From the NCBI RefSeq assembly GCF_029952525.1, contig NZ_JASAOF010000026.1, positions 25,506-89,505 on the forward strand: 64,000 nt of DNA, read 5' to 3'. The notes beneath the pieces are model-generated. The model saw only the letters and a list, made by a program, of their open reading frames with translations, had not been told where the DNA came from and did not search any database. This document shows, one piece after another, positions 52,801 to 63,991 of the stretch; position 1 is the first letter of the stretch, and each line of letters starts with the position of its first letter. The position numbers and the translations under genes are program-made. The DNA comes from Saccharopolyspora ipomoeae. Its GTDB lineage: Bacteria; Actinomycetota; Actinomycetes; Mycobacteriales; Pseudonocardiaceae.

Positions 52801-54327
52801 TCAGAGCACGTCGGTGACCGCGGTACCGGTCTCGTCGAGCGGGAGACCGAGATCGGCTCGTTCGACCAGCCAGCGGCTGGGCCGGTAGCGCGGGTCGCCG
52901 GTGGCCGAGTGCAGGGCGCGCAGGACGGTCAGGATCCGCCGCGCGCCCACATGCTCACCCCATTCCAGCGGGCCGCGCGGGTAGCCCAGCGCGAGCCGCA
53001 CGGCGGTGTCGATGTCCTCCGGCGTGGCCAGGCGCTGCTCGGCGATGAAGCAGCTGGTGTTGACGATCGCGGCGAGCAGGCGCTGGGCGATCATCCCGGG
53101 ACCGTCGCGCACGACGGTCACCGCGCGTCCGGTGGCGGCCAGCGCCGCCCACGCCGCGCGCACCACGTCGCGGTCGACCGCCGGGTGCACCGTCAGCGTG
53201 CAGCGCTCGGAGGTGCTCAGCGGATCGACGCCGCACACCCGGTCGACGGGCAGCCGCGCCGACAACGCCGCCGAGGCAGCGCTGTGCCCGTACGGCGTGA
53301 CCAGCGCGATCGCCGACTCGCCGGGATCGTCGCCGCGCTCGACGGGCACGCCCGCCTCGGCCAGCGAGTCCAGCAGCGCCGCGTCGTCGGACCACACGGG
53401 CCGATCGGTGAGCTCCGGTGCGACCGGTTCGGGGCGTTCCTGCTTGGCGCCGTCCTCGTAGCGGTAGAACCCCTCCCCCGTCTTGCGCCCCAGCAGCCCG
53501 GCCTCCAGCCGGGACCGGGTGATCGGCGAGGGCCGCAGCCGGGGATCGCCGTAGTAACCGGCGAAGATGCTCTCCATCGCCGGGTGGGTGACGTCCAGCG
53601 CCGTGAGGTCCATCAGCTCGAACGGGCCCATCCGCAGCCCCAGCACGTCGCGGGCGATGCGGTCGACGTCCTCCGGCGTCGCCAGGTCCTCGGCGAGGAT
53701 CTGCAGCGACTCGGTGATCAGCCCGCGCCCGGCGTGGTTCACCAGGAACCCCGGGGTGTCGGTGGCGCGCACCGGCGCGTGCCCGACCCGGCGGACCAGC
53801 GCGATGAGCGCCTCCGGCAGGTCCTCGGCGGTGCGGGCGCCCGGGATGACCTCGACCAGCCGCATCAGCGGTACCGGGTTGAAGAAGTGCAGCCCCGCCA
53901 GCCGGCTCGGGTCCTGCAGCGCGGTGGCGATCGAGGTGACCTGCAACGAGCTGGTGTTGGTGGCGAACACGACGTGCTGCGGGCAGGCGCCCTCCAGCGC
54001 CGCGAACAGCTCGCGCTTGGTCTGCAGGTCCTCGCGGACCGCTTCCACGACCAGGTCGCAGTCGGCGGGGTCCAGCGGGTCGGCGAGCTGCACGAGCCTC
54101 CCGGTGGCGGCCTCGGCCTGCTCGGCGCTCATCCGGCCCTTGCTCGCGAGCTTGTCGTACATCCGCCCGATCTCGGTGACCGCCGTGGTCACGGCCTCGG
54201 GGCGCGCGTCGGCGAGCTGCACGGTGATGCCCGCGGCGGCGCAGATCTGGGCGATGCCGCGTCCCATCACGCCGGTGCCGATCACCCGCACGGTGCTCAC
54301 GCGCTCCGCCCACTCGCCCGGCAGCAT
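52801..54327 (-). CDS. 3-hydroxyacyl-CoA dehydrogenase (PaaH-like, duplicated C-terminal domain)
   Basis: 508 residues: an NAD-binding fold (VRVIGTGVMGRGIAQICAAAG), the catalytic region with ATNTSSLQVTSIA and GLHFFNPVPLMRLVEVI (catalytic His), a first 3HCDH C-terminal domain with PGFLVNHAGRGLITESL, and a second related domain (about 390-505, GPGMIAQRLLAAIVNTSCF). This two-tail form is typical of PaaH/PaaC-type enzymes. ATG at 54327 with AAGGAGTC upstream. It is divergent from a thiolase; together they perform the last two steps of beta-oxidation or phenylacetate-type degradation. Confidence 0.93.
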   Translation of the reverse strand: MLPGEWAERVSTVRVIGTGVMGRGIAQICAAAGITVQLADARPEAVTTAVTEIGRMYDKLASKGRMSAEQAEAATGRLVQLADPLDPADCDLVVEAVREDLQTKRELFAALEGACPQHVVFATNTSSLQVTSIATALQDPSRLAGLHFFNPVPLMRLVEVIPGARTAEDLPEALIALVRRVGHAPVRATDTPGFLVNHAGRGLITESLQILAEDLATPEDVDRIARDVLGLRMGPFELMDLTALDVTHPAMESIFAGYYGDPRLRPSPITRSRLEAGLLGRKTGEGFYRYEDGAKQERPEPVAPELTDRPVWSDDAALLDSLAEAGVPVERGDDPGESAIALVTPYGHSAASAALSARLPVDRVCGVDPLSTSERCTLTVHPAVDRDVVRAAWAALAATGRAVTVVRDGPGMIAQRLLAAIVNTSCFIAEQRLATPEDIDTAVRLALGYPRGPLEWGEHVGARRILTVLRALHSATGDPRYRPSRWLVERADLGLPLDETGTAVTDVL

Positions 54328-54522
54328 GGTCGACTCCTTCGTTGGCGACACCGGTTCCGGTCAGCTTCGCACGTCCGCGCCGAGACCGTCCAATACCGAA
54401 TTGCGGTACCGGTGAGACGGGACGCGACATAATCCGCGCTGCTTACGATCCGGCTCCGCGCTGTGCTACCAACGAGAGGACGACGCCGGAAACGGCGGCG
54501 TGCCAACGCGAAGGAGCAAGCC

Positions 54523-55731
54523 ATGCGCGAAGCGGTGATCTGCGAGCCGCTGCGGACCCCGATCGGCCGGTTCGGCGGGGTGTTCAAGACGGTGTCGGCG
54601 GTCGAGCTGGCCGCCACCGCCATCAGGGGTCTGCTGGAGCGCACGGGCCTGCCCGGTGAGGCCATCGACGAGGTCATCCTCGGTCACTGCTACCCCACCT
54701 CGGACGCCCCGGCGATCGGCCGGGTCGCCGCGCTCGACGCCGGGCTGCCGGTGGAGGTCGGCGGCACCCAGCTCGACCGCCGCTGCGGCTCCGGCCTGCA
54801 GGCCGTGGTCGACGCCGCGATGCAGGTGCAGACCGGTGTCAGCGACGTCGTCCTGGCCGGTGGCGCGGAGGCGATGAGCAGCGCGCCGTTCTACACCACC
54901 GAGGCCCGCTGGGGCATCCGCGGCAGCGGCCTGGAGCTGCACGACTCGCTAGCGCGCGGCCGCACGACCGCGGGCGGCGATAACTACCCGGTCCCCGGCG
55001 GCATGCTGGAGACCGCCGAGAACCTCCGCCGCGAGTACGCCATCCCGCGCGAGGAGCAGGACGAGCTCGCGGTGCGCTCGCAGCAGCGCGCGGCCGAGGC
55101 CAAGCAGGCCGGGCGCTTCGACGACGAGGTGCTGCCGGTGACGGTGCGCTCCCGCAAGGGCGACGTCGTGGTCGACACCGACGAGCACCCGCGCCCGGAC
55201 ACCACCGTCGAGCAGCTGTCCGCGCTCAAGCCGGTACTGGGCAAGAACGACCCCGAGGCCACGGTGACCGCGGGCAACGCCAGCGGCCAGAACGACGCGG
55301 CCGCGATCTGCGTGGTCACCACCCCGGAGAAGGCCGCCGAGCTGGGACTTCGCCCGCTGGTGAAGCTCGTGTCGTGGGCGCGGGCGGGCGTGCCGCCGCG
55401 CACGATGGGCATCGGCCCGGTACCGGCCACCGCCAAGGCGCTGGAGCGCGCCGGGATCGGTCTGGCCGATGTGGACCTGATCGAGCTCAACGAAGCCTTC
55501 GCCGCGCAGGTGCTGGCCTGCACCCGCGAGTGGGAGTTCAAGCCGTCGGACTTCGACCGCCTGAACGTCAACGGCTCCGGCATCTCGCTGGGCCACCCGG
55601 TCGGCGCCACCGGCGGCCGCATCTTGGCGACGCTCTCCCGCGAGATGCACCGCCGAAACGCCCGCTACGGCCTCGAAACCATGTGCATCGGAGGCGGCCA
55701 GGGTTTGGCAGCGATCTTCGAACGGATCTAG
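54523..55731 (+). CDS. Acetyl-CoA C-acyltransferase (thiolase)
   Basis: 402-residue degradative-type thiolase. The nucleophilic Cys is in DRRCGSGLQA (about residues 86-95), the His in NGSGISLGHPVGATGGR and the second Cys in ETMCIGGGQGLA near the C-terminus. It cleaves 3-oxoacyl-CoA to acetyl-CoA and a shorter acyl-CoA. ATG at 54523 with AAGGAG 7 nt upstream. The 195-nt region shared with the divergent dehydrogenase contains TACCG-aattg-CGGTA (54394-54408), a possible operator. Confidence 0.94.
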   Translation: MREAVICEPLRTPIGRFGGVFKTVSAVELAATAIRGLLERTGLPGEAIDEVILGHCYPTSDAPAIGRVAALDAGLPVEVGGTQLDRRCGSGLQAVVDAAMQVQTGVSDVVLAGGAEAMSSAPFYTTEARWGIRGSGLELHDSLARGRTTAGGDNYPVPGGMLETAENLRREYAIPREEQDELAVRSQQRAAEAKQAGRFDDEVLPVTVRSRKGDVVVDTDEHPRPDTTVEQLSALKPVLGKNDPEATVTAGNASGQNDAAAICVVTTPEKAAELGLRPLVKLVSWARAGVPPRTMGIGPVPATAKALERAGIGLADVDLIELNEAFAAQVLACTREWEFKPSDFDRLNVNGSGISLGHPVGATGGRILATLSREMHRRNARYGLETMCIGGGQGLAAIFERI

Positions 55732-55735
55732 GTGC

Positions 55736-55752
55736 ATGCGGCGGAGCCGCAT
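55736..55752 (+). terminator. Small hairpin after the thiolase gene
   Basis: ATGCGGC-GGA-GCCGCAT, a 7-bp perfect stem 4 nt after the stop codon. Confidence 0.5.
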
Positions 55753-55798
55753 CCTCTTCCACCACCCGAGCAACTGGCACCGCGGTGTTGTCTCCTCT

Positions 55799-55901
55799 GG
55801 GGGAACCTGAGCGTCTTCGTGGCGAGTACGCCGGGACGCCGTGTAATTGGACATACATCAGGAGCGGCGCACGGAGTCCACGGAGACGCTCAGGTTCCGC
55901 C
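55799..55901. repeat. Long inverted repeat, candidate miniature element
   Basis: 24-nt arms (55799-55822 and 55878-55901) pair at 22 of 24 positions and flank a 55-nt centre. It lies alone in a gene-free stretch between the thiolase and a PPOX-family gene, apart from the terminator at 55736. Possible roles are a MITE/REP-like element or a large RNA hairpin. No target-site duplication is obvious. Confidence 0.6.
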
Positions 55902-56025
55902 ACCCGCACCGCCACGCAAACGGACCCCAACAACATCAGGTCGTCCACTGTGGAGGTCGCGCGAGCGTCGGTGGTGCGGATTAGGGTGAACGGCGTTCTC
56001 TGCGATCTGTTTCGAGGAGCTGTTC

Positions 56026-56487
56026 ATGGCGATCGCCACCGCTGACGAGGTCGACCGCGAGGCGCTGCTGGAGTTCCTGCGGCCGAGGCACAAGGGCGTC
56101 CTGGTCACCACCCGCGCCGACGGGCGGCCGCAGATGTCGCCGCTGACCTGCGGTGTGGACACCGAGGGCCGGCTGGTCATCTCGACCTACCCGGAGCGGG
56201 CCAAGACCCGGAACCTGAAGCGCAACCCGCAGGCGTCGGTCTGCGTGGTCTCCGACGAGTGGAACGGCCCGTGGGTGCAGGTCGACGGCACCGCCGAGGT
56301 GCTGGACATGCCCGAGGCGGTGGAGGGGCTCGTCGAGTACTTCCGCTGCATCTCGGGTGAGCACCCGGACTGGGACGAGTACCGGGAGGCGATGGTCCGC
56401 CAGGACAAGTCGCTGATCCGGATCACCATCGACCGCTGGGGCCCGATCGCCACCGGCGGTTTTCCGGCTCGCCTGGCCCAGGACTGA
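56026..56487 (+). CDS. PPOX-class F420-dependent oxidoreductase-like protein
   Basis: 153-residue split beta-barrel flavin/F420-binding protein. The markers are KGVLVTTRADGRPQMSPLTCGVD (about 23-45) and RAKTRNLKRNPQASVCV (about 58-74), the usual cofactor-phosphate contacts, and WVQVDGTAEVLD. It could reduce a small hydrophobic substrate with F420H2, but proteins of this family are often uncharacterised. ATG at 56026 with GAGGAG; TAGGGT about 38 nt upstream may be its -10 element. Confidence 0.88.
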   Translation: MAIATADEVDREALLEFLRPRHKGVLVTTRADGRPQMSPLTCGVDTEGRLVISTYPERAKTRNLKRNPQASVCVVSDEWNGPWVQVDGTAEVLDMPEAVEGLVEYFRCISGEHPDWDEYREAMVRQDKSLIRITIDRWGPIATGGFPARLAQD

Positions 56488-56497
56488 GTCCCGCGTC

Positions 56498-56528
56498 GAC
56501 GCCCCGGTCCCGCGCGGGCCGGGGCGTC
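56498..56528. terminator. Bidirectional terminator between PPOX gene and DUF998 gene
   Basis: Perfect 10-bp stem GACGCCCCGG (56498-56507) with its complement (56519-56528); the loop itself is GC-rich and nearly self-complementary. Confidence 0.8.
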
Positions 56529-57204
56529 AGGCCGTCCGGACCCGGATGTTGAAGGCGCGGGAGAAGCGCGCGCTGCGCAGGAACAGCGAGATCAGCAGCA
56601 GCCACCCGAACCCGATGACCAGGGTGATGCGCTGGTAGAGGCCCGCGAGGGCCTGGAAGTCGGGCATCCCGGCGAAACCGAGCGCGGCCAGCGCGAACCC
56701 GGCGAGGAAGGCCGCGGTGGTGGCGAAGCAGTAACCGGCCCACCAGGGGTGCTTCGTGGCCCGGAACAGACGGCCGAGCATCCAGCTCGCGGCGGGCAGG
56801 CCGAGGAACACGCCGGCTGAGAACAGCTGGTGGAGCACGCCGATCACGGTCGTCGCCGCCTCCGCACCCGGCGGGTAGCCGTTGATCGGATCGGTGGTGA
56901 AGAAGCCCGCGCCGATGAGCCCGACACCGACGGCGATCACCAGACCGGGGATCCACCAGTCGCCGCCTAATCGCAGCAGCACGGACCGCACGCCGAAGGC
57001 GAAGCTGGTGACCAGGACACCGCTGATGCAGAAGTTCACCGCCTGCGTCCAGCCGAACGAACCGATGGCCAGCGAACTCACCGGGTGGCGCAGCGGGTCG
57101 TACCCGGCCCGCACCGAACCTATGACCAGGAACGCCGCCACGAACAGGACCGCGCCCGCGGTCCCGCAGCGAAGCAGCGTCCGTTCATCCCGAGCCTGCA
57201 ACAT
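56527..57204 (-). CDS. DUF998-family integral membrane protein
   Basis: 225 residues with six or seven hydrophobic helices. The features AGYDPLRHPVSSLAIG after the first helix and GVLHQLFSAGVFLGLPAASWML later match the DUF998 group, whose function is unknown. The ATG at 57204 has no ribosome binding site, but TAGGCT lies 7 nt before it, so translation may be leaderless. The frame continues to a GTG at 57231. Monocistronic between a terminator and the surface-protein operon. Confidence 0.82.
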   Translation of the reverse strand: MLQARDERTLLRCGTAGAVLFVAAFLVIGSVRAGYDPLRHPVSSLAIGSFGWTQAVNFCISGVLVTSFAFGVRSVLLRLGGDWWIPGLVIAVGVGLIGAGFFTTDPINGYPPGAEAATTVIGVLHQLFSAGVFLGLPAASWMLGRLFRATKHPWWAGYCFATTAAFLAGFALAALGFAGMPDFQALAGLYQRITLVIGFGWLLLISLFLRSARFSRAFNIRVRTA

Positions 57205-57270
57205 GCGCGGCAGCCTAGCCGTTGGTGCCACCGGCCGATGTCACGGTCGTCACCAGCATCACCGTCCGGC

Positions 57271-58413
57271 TCAGCCGCGTCCCAACCTGCGCACGGCCGC
57301 GCTGCCACCGATGAGCAGCACCAGCCCGGCCAGCGCCCAGCGGCGCTTCTCCTGCGTGGTGTGCCCGGATTCCTCCGAGTCGGTCTCCTCGCTGGGCGTG
57401 GGCGTAGCGGACTCCGGCGTCTCGCTCGGCGGGTCCTCCGGCCGGTCCTCCGGCGGGGGTGGCGCGGCGCTCGGCGTGGGGGTCGGCCGGGGCTCGGCCG
57501 GCTCGGGGCTCGACGAGGCGACCGGCGGCGGGGAGGGGAGCTGGGGAGCTTCCGAGCTGGTCGGAGGCGCCGGGGTCGGCGGCGGCGGAGACGGAGGTGG
57601 CGGGGGCGGAGGTGGCGGCGGTGGTCGTCGCAGGCACCCGGCGGCGTCCGAGCTGGACATTCCCGGCAGCTCGGCCAGTTTCACCGTCTCCCCTTCGCCG
57701 ATCCGGTACACCCCGCCGCTGCGGTTGCCGGTGACGTAGAGGGCGTCGTCCTGGCCGATCACCGCCGACCCGTAGCTGTCGGGCGGCAGTTCCGGCAGCC
57801 ACCTGACCGGTTCGACGACGCCGGTGCTCTGGTCGAGCCGCACGACGGCCGGGATGCCGGTGTAGGTCTGGGCGACCCCGCGCAGCAGGCCGTCCGGGCC
57901 GAAGTCGACGTCGTCGACCGAGAACGGGCCGTGCCGGCGTTCCAGCGCTCGGGAGCTCAGCACGTGCCGGAACGTCGGGCTGTCGGGGTCGACGTCCACT
58001 GTGTACAGGTAGTCCTCGTCGAGGACGTACCAGCGGTCGCCGCGGATCGCTCCGGCTTCCGGGTGACCGATCGGGTTCCACGGGGTGTCGCCGCGTCCGG
58101 CCACCACGGGTCCGAGGTCCAGCGGCGGGTCGGACGGGCGCAGCGCCACCACGTGCCCGCCGTCCGCGAAACCCTCGGCGATGCCGTACGCCCAGCCCGG
58201 CGAGCGCGAGTACCCGAGGGCGTTGATCCGGTACGGCAGCTCCCCCACCCGCACGTCGGTGAACCCCGGCAGCCGCACCCGGTGCAGCACCGAGGTCGCA
58301 CCGCTGGTGCGGATCTGCAGCGCTTCGCACGCCGGCGCGGCCTCGGCCGCCGGGGGCACCGCGATGAGACCGAGAACGAGGGCTAGCCCCGCCCCAAGCG
58401 GTCGAGCGCCCAC
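57271..58413 (-). CDS. Surface-anchored propeller-like protein with proline-rich stalk
   Basis: 380 residues. A signal peptide (about 1-28, ending AEAAP) is followed by a beta-propeller-like domain (about 29-225, with repeated RYVLDEDYLYTVD- and DDALYVTGNRSGGVYRI-type strands, similar to DUF6923 proteins). Next come a stalk opening with an 11-proline run near residue 235 and rich in P, S and E to about 335, and a C-terminal membrane helix (WALAGLVLLIGGSAAV) with a basic tail. There is no LPxTG, so it is anchored by the helix. GTG at 58413 with GGAGG; it overlaps the end of the DUF4239 gene by 31 nt, so they are coupled. Function unknown. Confidence 0.82.
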   Translation of the reverse strand: MGARPLGAGLALVLGLIAVPPAAEAAPACEALQIRTSGATSVLHRVRLPGFTDVRVGELPYRINALGYSRSPGWAYGIAEGFADGGHVVALRPSDPPLDLGPVVAGRGDTPWNPIGHPEAGAIRGDRWYVLDEDYLYTVDVDPDSPTFRHVLSSRALERRHGPFSVDDVDFGPDGLLRGVAQTYTGIPAVVRLDQSTGVVEPVRWLPELPPDSYGSAVIGQDDALYVTGNRSGGVYRIGEGETVKLAELPGMSSSDAAGCLRRPPPPPPPPPPPSPPPPTPAPPTSSEAPQLPSPPPVASSSPEPAEPRPTPTPSAAPPPPEDRPEDPPSETPESATPTPSEETDSEESGHTTQEKRRWALAGLVLLIGGSAAVRRLGRG

Positions 58414-59150
58414 TGGAAGGCCTCCGGTTCGATTCGGGACCCGCCGCTGAACGGGTTCTGCAACTGGAAGATCGCGAACAGCAGCAGCGCCAGCGCACCG
58501 GCCAGCGTGGACACCAGCACGATGTGCGGGAAGGAGCGGGTGCCGCCGAAGAGGTTCGGCAGCAGCACGCACACCACGCTGCCGACGACGAGGACGAACC
58601 ACACCACCGCCACGACGCCGCGGTCGAAGGCGCGGGTGAGGCGTTCGTGCCGCTCGGTGTAGACCTCGTTGAGCTTGTCGAGGGCCTCGGACTTGCGGTC
58701 CTCCTGGAACTCGCCGTCTGCCTGGGCGGCCACCACCGCGGCCCGGATCCGGTCCAGCTGACCCCATCCGGGCCCGCCGACCGGGGTGCCGCGCTCCATC
58801 TGCGGCCACTCGGCGCGGATCACGGTCCCGAGGTAGTCCCGACTGTGCGCCCGGACCGCGGCGGCGGATTCCGCCGGGAGCGACTCCATCGCCCAGGACA
58901 CCGCGACCAGGTCCTGGGCCTCGGTGTAGGCGCCCTCGCGCGCGTCGGTGACCGCGTCGAACAAGGTCACCAGCACGAACGCCAGGACCACCGCCTGCAG
59001 ACCGCTGACGATCGTGAAGACCTGCCCGGCGGCGTCGTTGTTGCTGGGTTCGCCCTCGTCCTGACCGATCCGGCGCACCAGGTAGCCGACCACCGCCGCG
59101 CCGACGGCGGCGCCGAGGACCCAGAGGGTGCCGGTGAGGATCAGGTTCAT
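58383..59150 (-). CDS. DUF4239 (bestrophin-like) membrane protein
   Basis: 255 residues: an N-terminal helix (about 5-25), a second at about 45-65, a long helical extramembrane segment (about 70-175) and two C-terminal helices. The DUF4239 family is weakly related to bestrophin ion channels; its function is unproven. It overlaps the HTH gene by 4 nt upstream (ATGA) and the surface protein by 31 nt downstream. The three genes therefore form one translationally coupled unit. Confidence 0.85.
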   Translation of the reverse strand: MNLILTGTLWVLGAAVGAAVVGYLVRRIGQDEGEPSNNDAAGQVFTIVSGLQAVVLAFVLVTLFDAVTDAREGAYTEAQDLVAVSWAMESLPAESAAAVRAHSRDYLGTVIRAEWPQMERGTPVGGPGWGQLDRIRAAVVAAQADGEFQEDRKSEALDKLNEVYTERHERLTRAFDRGVVAVVWFVLVVGSVVCVLLPNLFGGTRSFPHIVLVSTLAGALALLLFAIFQLQNPFSGGSRIEPEAFQWALDRLGRG

Positions 59151-59425
59151 TCCCCGACCCCGGCCGGCGCCTCGTGCGCGCTCTCGGGCGCCCGCGGAGC
59201 GGGGACCCGCTGCACCTCCGGCTCCAGCAGCTCACCGACCTCGCAGCCGAGCACGCGGCATATGACGTCCAGGTCGTCGAGCTTCAGGCTGGCCGGGGTC
59301 TTCGACCACAGCCCCGACATCTTCCCGGCGGAGATCACCAGCCCGTGCTCGGCGAATCTGCGCTGCAGATCGGTGGCCTTCCAGATACCGCGCTGCGCCG
59401 CGACCAGCCTCAGGTTCCACTTCAC
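59147..59425 (-). CDS. Small XRE/Cro-type helix-turn-helix protein
   Basis: 92 residues. A Cro/CI-like HTH (KATDLQRRFAEHGLVISAGKM then LKLDDLDVICRVLGCEVGELLEPE split over residues 15-68) with a proline-rich tail. GTG at 59425 with AGGAGG 9 nt upstream. It is the first gene of the HTH-DUF4239-surface protein operon and may regulate it or a host process. Confidence 0.85.
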   Translation of the reverse strand: MKWNLRLVAAQRGIWKATDLQRRFAEHGLVISAGKMSGLWSKTPASLKLDDLDVICRVLGCEVGELLEPEVQRVPAPRAPESAHEAPAGVGE

Positions 59426-59987
59426 GCGAAATCGCCTCCTGGAGAGAACAACTGACCGGTTCGCCGACTTCGAGGGGCCTTCAACCATCCCGATCCAATC
59501 GGGGAAAGACCCGGCCGAACCACTGCCCGAACACTACGCCGGAGATCCGTCGGAAATGGATAACCCGATTCGTGGAATTCGAGTTCACATCTCCGTCGCT
59601 CCAATGGAGCAACCAAACCGAAGGGCCGTCCTGCTTGCTGGCTCAACAATGCATCCGAGCGCGACTTCCGCCCGTTAAGCCGGAAAACCCATCTATTCGA
59701 CGCACGCCGCCGAGCACAAGGGTGCAATCAGGTGATCATGGAACTACGGTTCGCTGACCACCCAATATGGAACCGGTCAGCACTTTCGGGTGACTGTACG
59801 GCCCTGTGGCCCGGTGCTAGCGTTCCGTTCGTGAGCAACGCCAACGCCGCCGTTGCGACGCACCAATAAATCCTTCCCCCCTCTCCATCTAATTCATCGA
59901 CGACAATCGTCGATTCAACTTCTCCTGCTCTTCTTCGAGTTTCCCGCTCGTCGATTCGTCAGCACAAAGATTGGTGGTATTTCTGTC
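59426..59987. promoter_or_regulatory. Divergent promoter region and 5' leader of the encapsulin operon
   Basis: 562 bases without a supported gene, more A/T-rich than its flanks. A possible rightward -10, TAGCGT, lies near 59818-59823. Within the likely leader, ATCGACGA-CAA-TCGTCGAT (59896-59914) is a perfect 8-bp hairpin, and GTCGATTCG is repeated shortly after. These could control translation or early termination of the encapsulin message. Reading frames in this stretch lack ribosome binding sites. Confidence 0.4.
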
Positions 59988-61400
<1,413 letters not shown>

Positions 61401-61404
61401 ACAG

Positions 61405-61431
61405 GCGGGCCGGTCGCAGCGGCCGGCCCGC
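61405..61431 (+). terminator. Hairpin between the two encapsulin genes
   Basis: 9-bp stem GCGGGCCGG (61405-61413) with its complement (61423-61431) and a 9-nt loop, just after the first stop codon. As the second gene follows after 62 nt, this is more likely a partial attenuator or stability element that sets the shell subunit ratio than a full terminator. Confidence 0.5.
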
Positions 61432-61462
61432 TCCTCTTCCCGATCCGAGGAGTTGAACCACC

Positions 61463-62842
<1,380 letters not shown>

Positions 62843-62859
62843 GCGAAGGGAGTGCGGAG

Positions 62860-63903
62860 ATGACTGCGATGCAGCAGGACGCGAACCGCGCTGGTCAGGC
62901 ATTCGAGGCGCTGACCAGCAGCCGGACGATGGTCGAACCGGCGCTGCGGGCGGCGGTGGACCGGCTCCCGGACCGGATGCGGGAGGTCGCCGGTTACCAC
63001 ATGGGCTGGCTCGACGAGCGCGGCGACCCGGTGCGCGCGGACCGGGGCAAGGCGATGCGCCCGGCGATGGTGGTGCTCAGCGCCTCGGCGGTGGGCGGCG
63101 ATCCGGCCGACGCGGTGCCGGCCGCGGTGGCGGTGGAGCTGGCGCACAACTTCTCGCTGCTGCACGACGACGTGATGGACGGCGATGTCACGCGGCGGCA
63201 CCGGCCCACGGCATGGACGGTGTTCGGCAACGCCACCGCGATCCTGGCGGGGGACGCGCTGCTGTCGCTGGCGGCCGACGTGCTCGCCTCCTCCCGGCAC
63301 CCGGAGTCCTCGGGCGCGGTGCGGATGCTCAGCAGCGCGGTGCTGGGGCTCATCGACGGGCAGAACGCGGACCTGGAGTTCGAGACCCGCGCGGACGTGG
63401 GCGTGGCCGAGTGCCAGCGGATGGCGCGCGACAAGACCGGTGCGCTGCTGGGCTGCGCGTGCGCGCTCGGCGCGCTCTACGGCGGCGGGTCGCCGGAGCA
63501 GATCACCCGGATGCGCAGCTTCGGCGAGCGGCTGGGCCTGGCGTTCCAGCACATCGACGACCTGCTGGGCATCTGGGGCGATCCGGCGATGACCGGCAAA
63601 CCGGTGTTCTCCGACCTGCGGACGCGCAAGAAGACGCTGCCGGTGGTCTCGGCCCTGACCTCGGGCACCAACGCGGGTCAGCGGCTGGCCTCGCTGTACT
63701 ACCGGGAGCAGCCGCTGATCAGCGGGGAGCTCGCCCAGGCCGCGGAGCTGGTGACGTTGGCCGGCGGCAAGGCGTGGAGCCAGGCGCAGGCCGACGAGCT
63801 GCTGGCCGCGGCGCTGTCGGATCTCCGCAAGGCCGAGCCGGACGAGGAGGCGGCCGCGGGTCTGACCGCGCTCGCCCACCTGGTGGCACGCCGGGACCAC
63901 TGA
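62860..63903 (+). CDS. Polyprenyl diphosphate synthase, probable encapsulin cargo
   Basis: 347-residue isoprenyl diphosphate synthase. GKAMRP (63-68) binds isopentenyl diphosphate. The first Asp-rich motif is HDDVMD (DDxxD at 103-107) and the second is HIDDLLG (DDxxG at 233-237), both intact, so it should be active. Chain length is probably short (C10-C20), but this is not provable by eye. The N-terminus (about 1-25) is short and Gln/Ala-rich, a possible flexible targeting arm. ATG at 62860, 17 nt after the second shell gene, so the three form one operon. Polyprenyl transferases are a known family 2 encapsulin cargo class. Confidence 0.93.
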   Translation: MTAMQQDANRAGQAFEALTSSRTMVEPALRAAVDRLPDRMREVAGYHMGWLDERGDPVRADRGKAMRPAMVVLSASAVGGDPADAVPAAVAVELAHNFSLLHDDVMDGDVTRRHRPTAWTVFGNATAILAGDALLSLAADVLASSRHPESSGAVRMLSSAVLGLIDGQNADLEFETRADVGVAECQRMARDKTGALLGCACALGALYGGGSPEQITRMRSFGERLGLAFQHIDDLLGIWGDPAMTGKPVFSDLRTRKKTLPVVSALTSGTNAGQRLASLYYREQPLISGELAQAAELVTLAGGKAWSQAQADELLAAALSDLRKAEPDEEAAAGLTALAHLVARRDH

Positions 63904-63920
63904 TCCCGGCGGTCCGGGAC

Positions 63921-63959
63921 GACGGCTCCGGCCCGCCGCCCCTTTTGGCCGGAGCCGTC
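63921..63959 (+). terminator. Terminator closing the encapsulin operon
   Basis: Perfect 13-bp stem GACGGCTCCGGCC (63921-63933) with its complement (63947-63959); the 13-nt loop ends in TTTT. An outer GTCCGG/CCGGAC pair (63912-63917 with 63961-63966) could extend it. Confidence 0.85.
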
Positions 63960-63976
63960 CCCGGACGATCAGTCGC

Positions 63977-63991
63977 GGGGGGGGGGGGGGG
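63977..63991. repeat. G15 homopolymer at the window end
   Basis: Fifteen consecutive G. On the minus strand it could encode a proline run ending PPPPRD before a TGA (complement of 63968-63970), but the region is too short to call a gene. A tract this long may be a slippage site or a sequencing/assembly artefact. Confidence 0.6.

Noticed and set aside
59853..59987. In-frame N-terminal extension of encapsulin copy 1 from a TTG
   Set aside because: The added residues do not occur in copy 2, the TTG lacks a Shine-Dalgarno, and the GTG at 59988 gives the same MTAT start as the paralogue.
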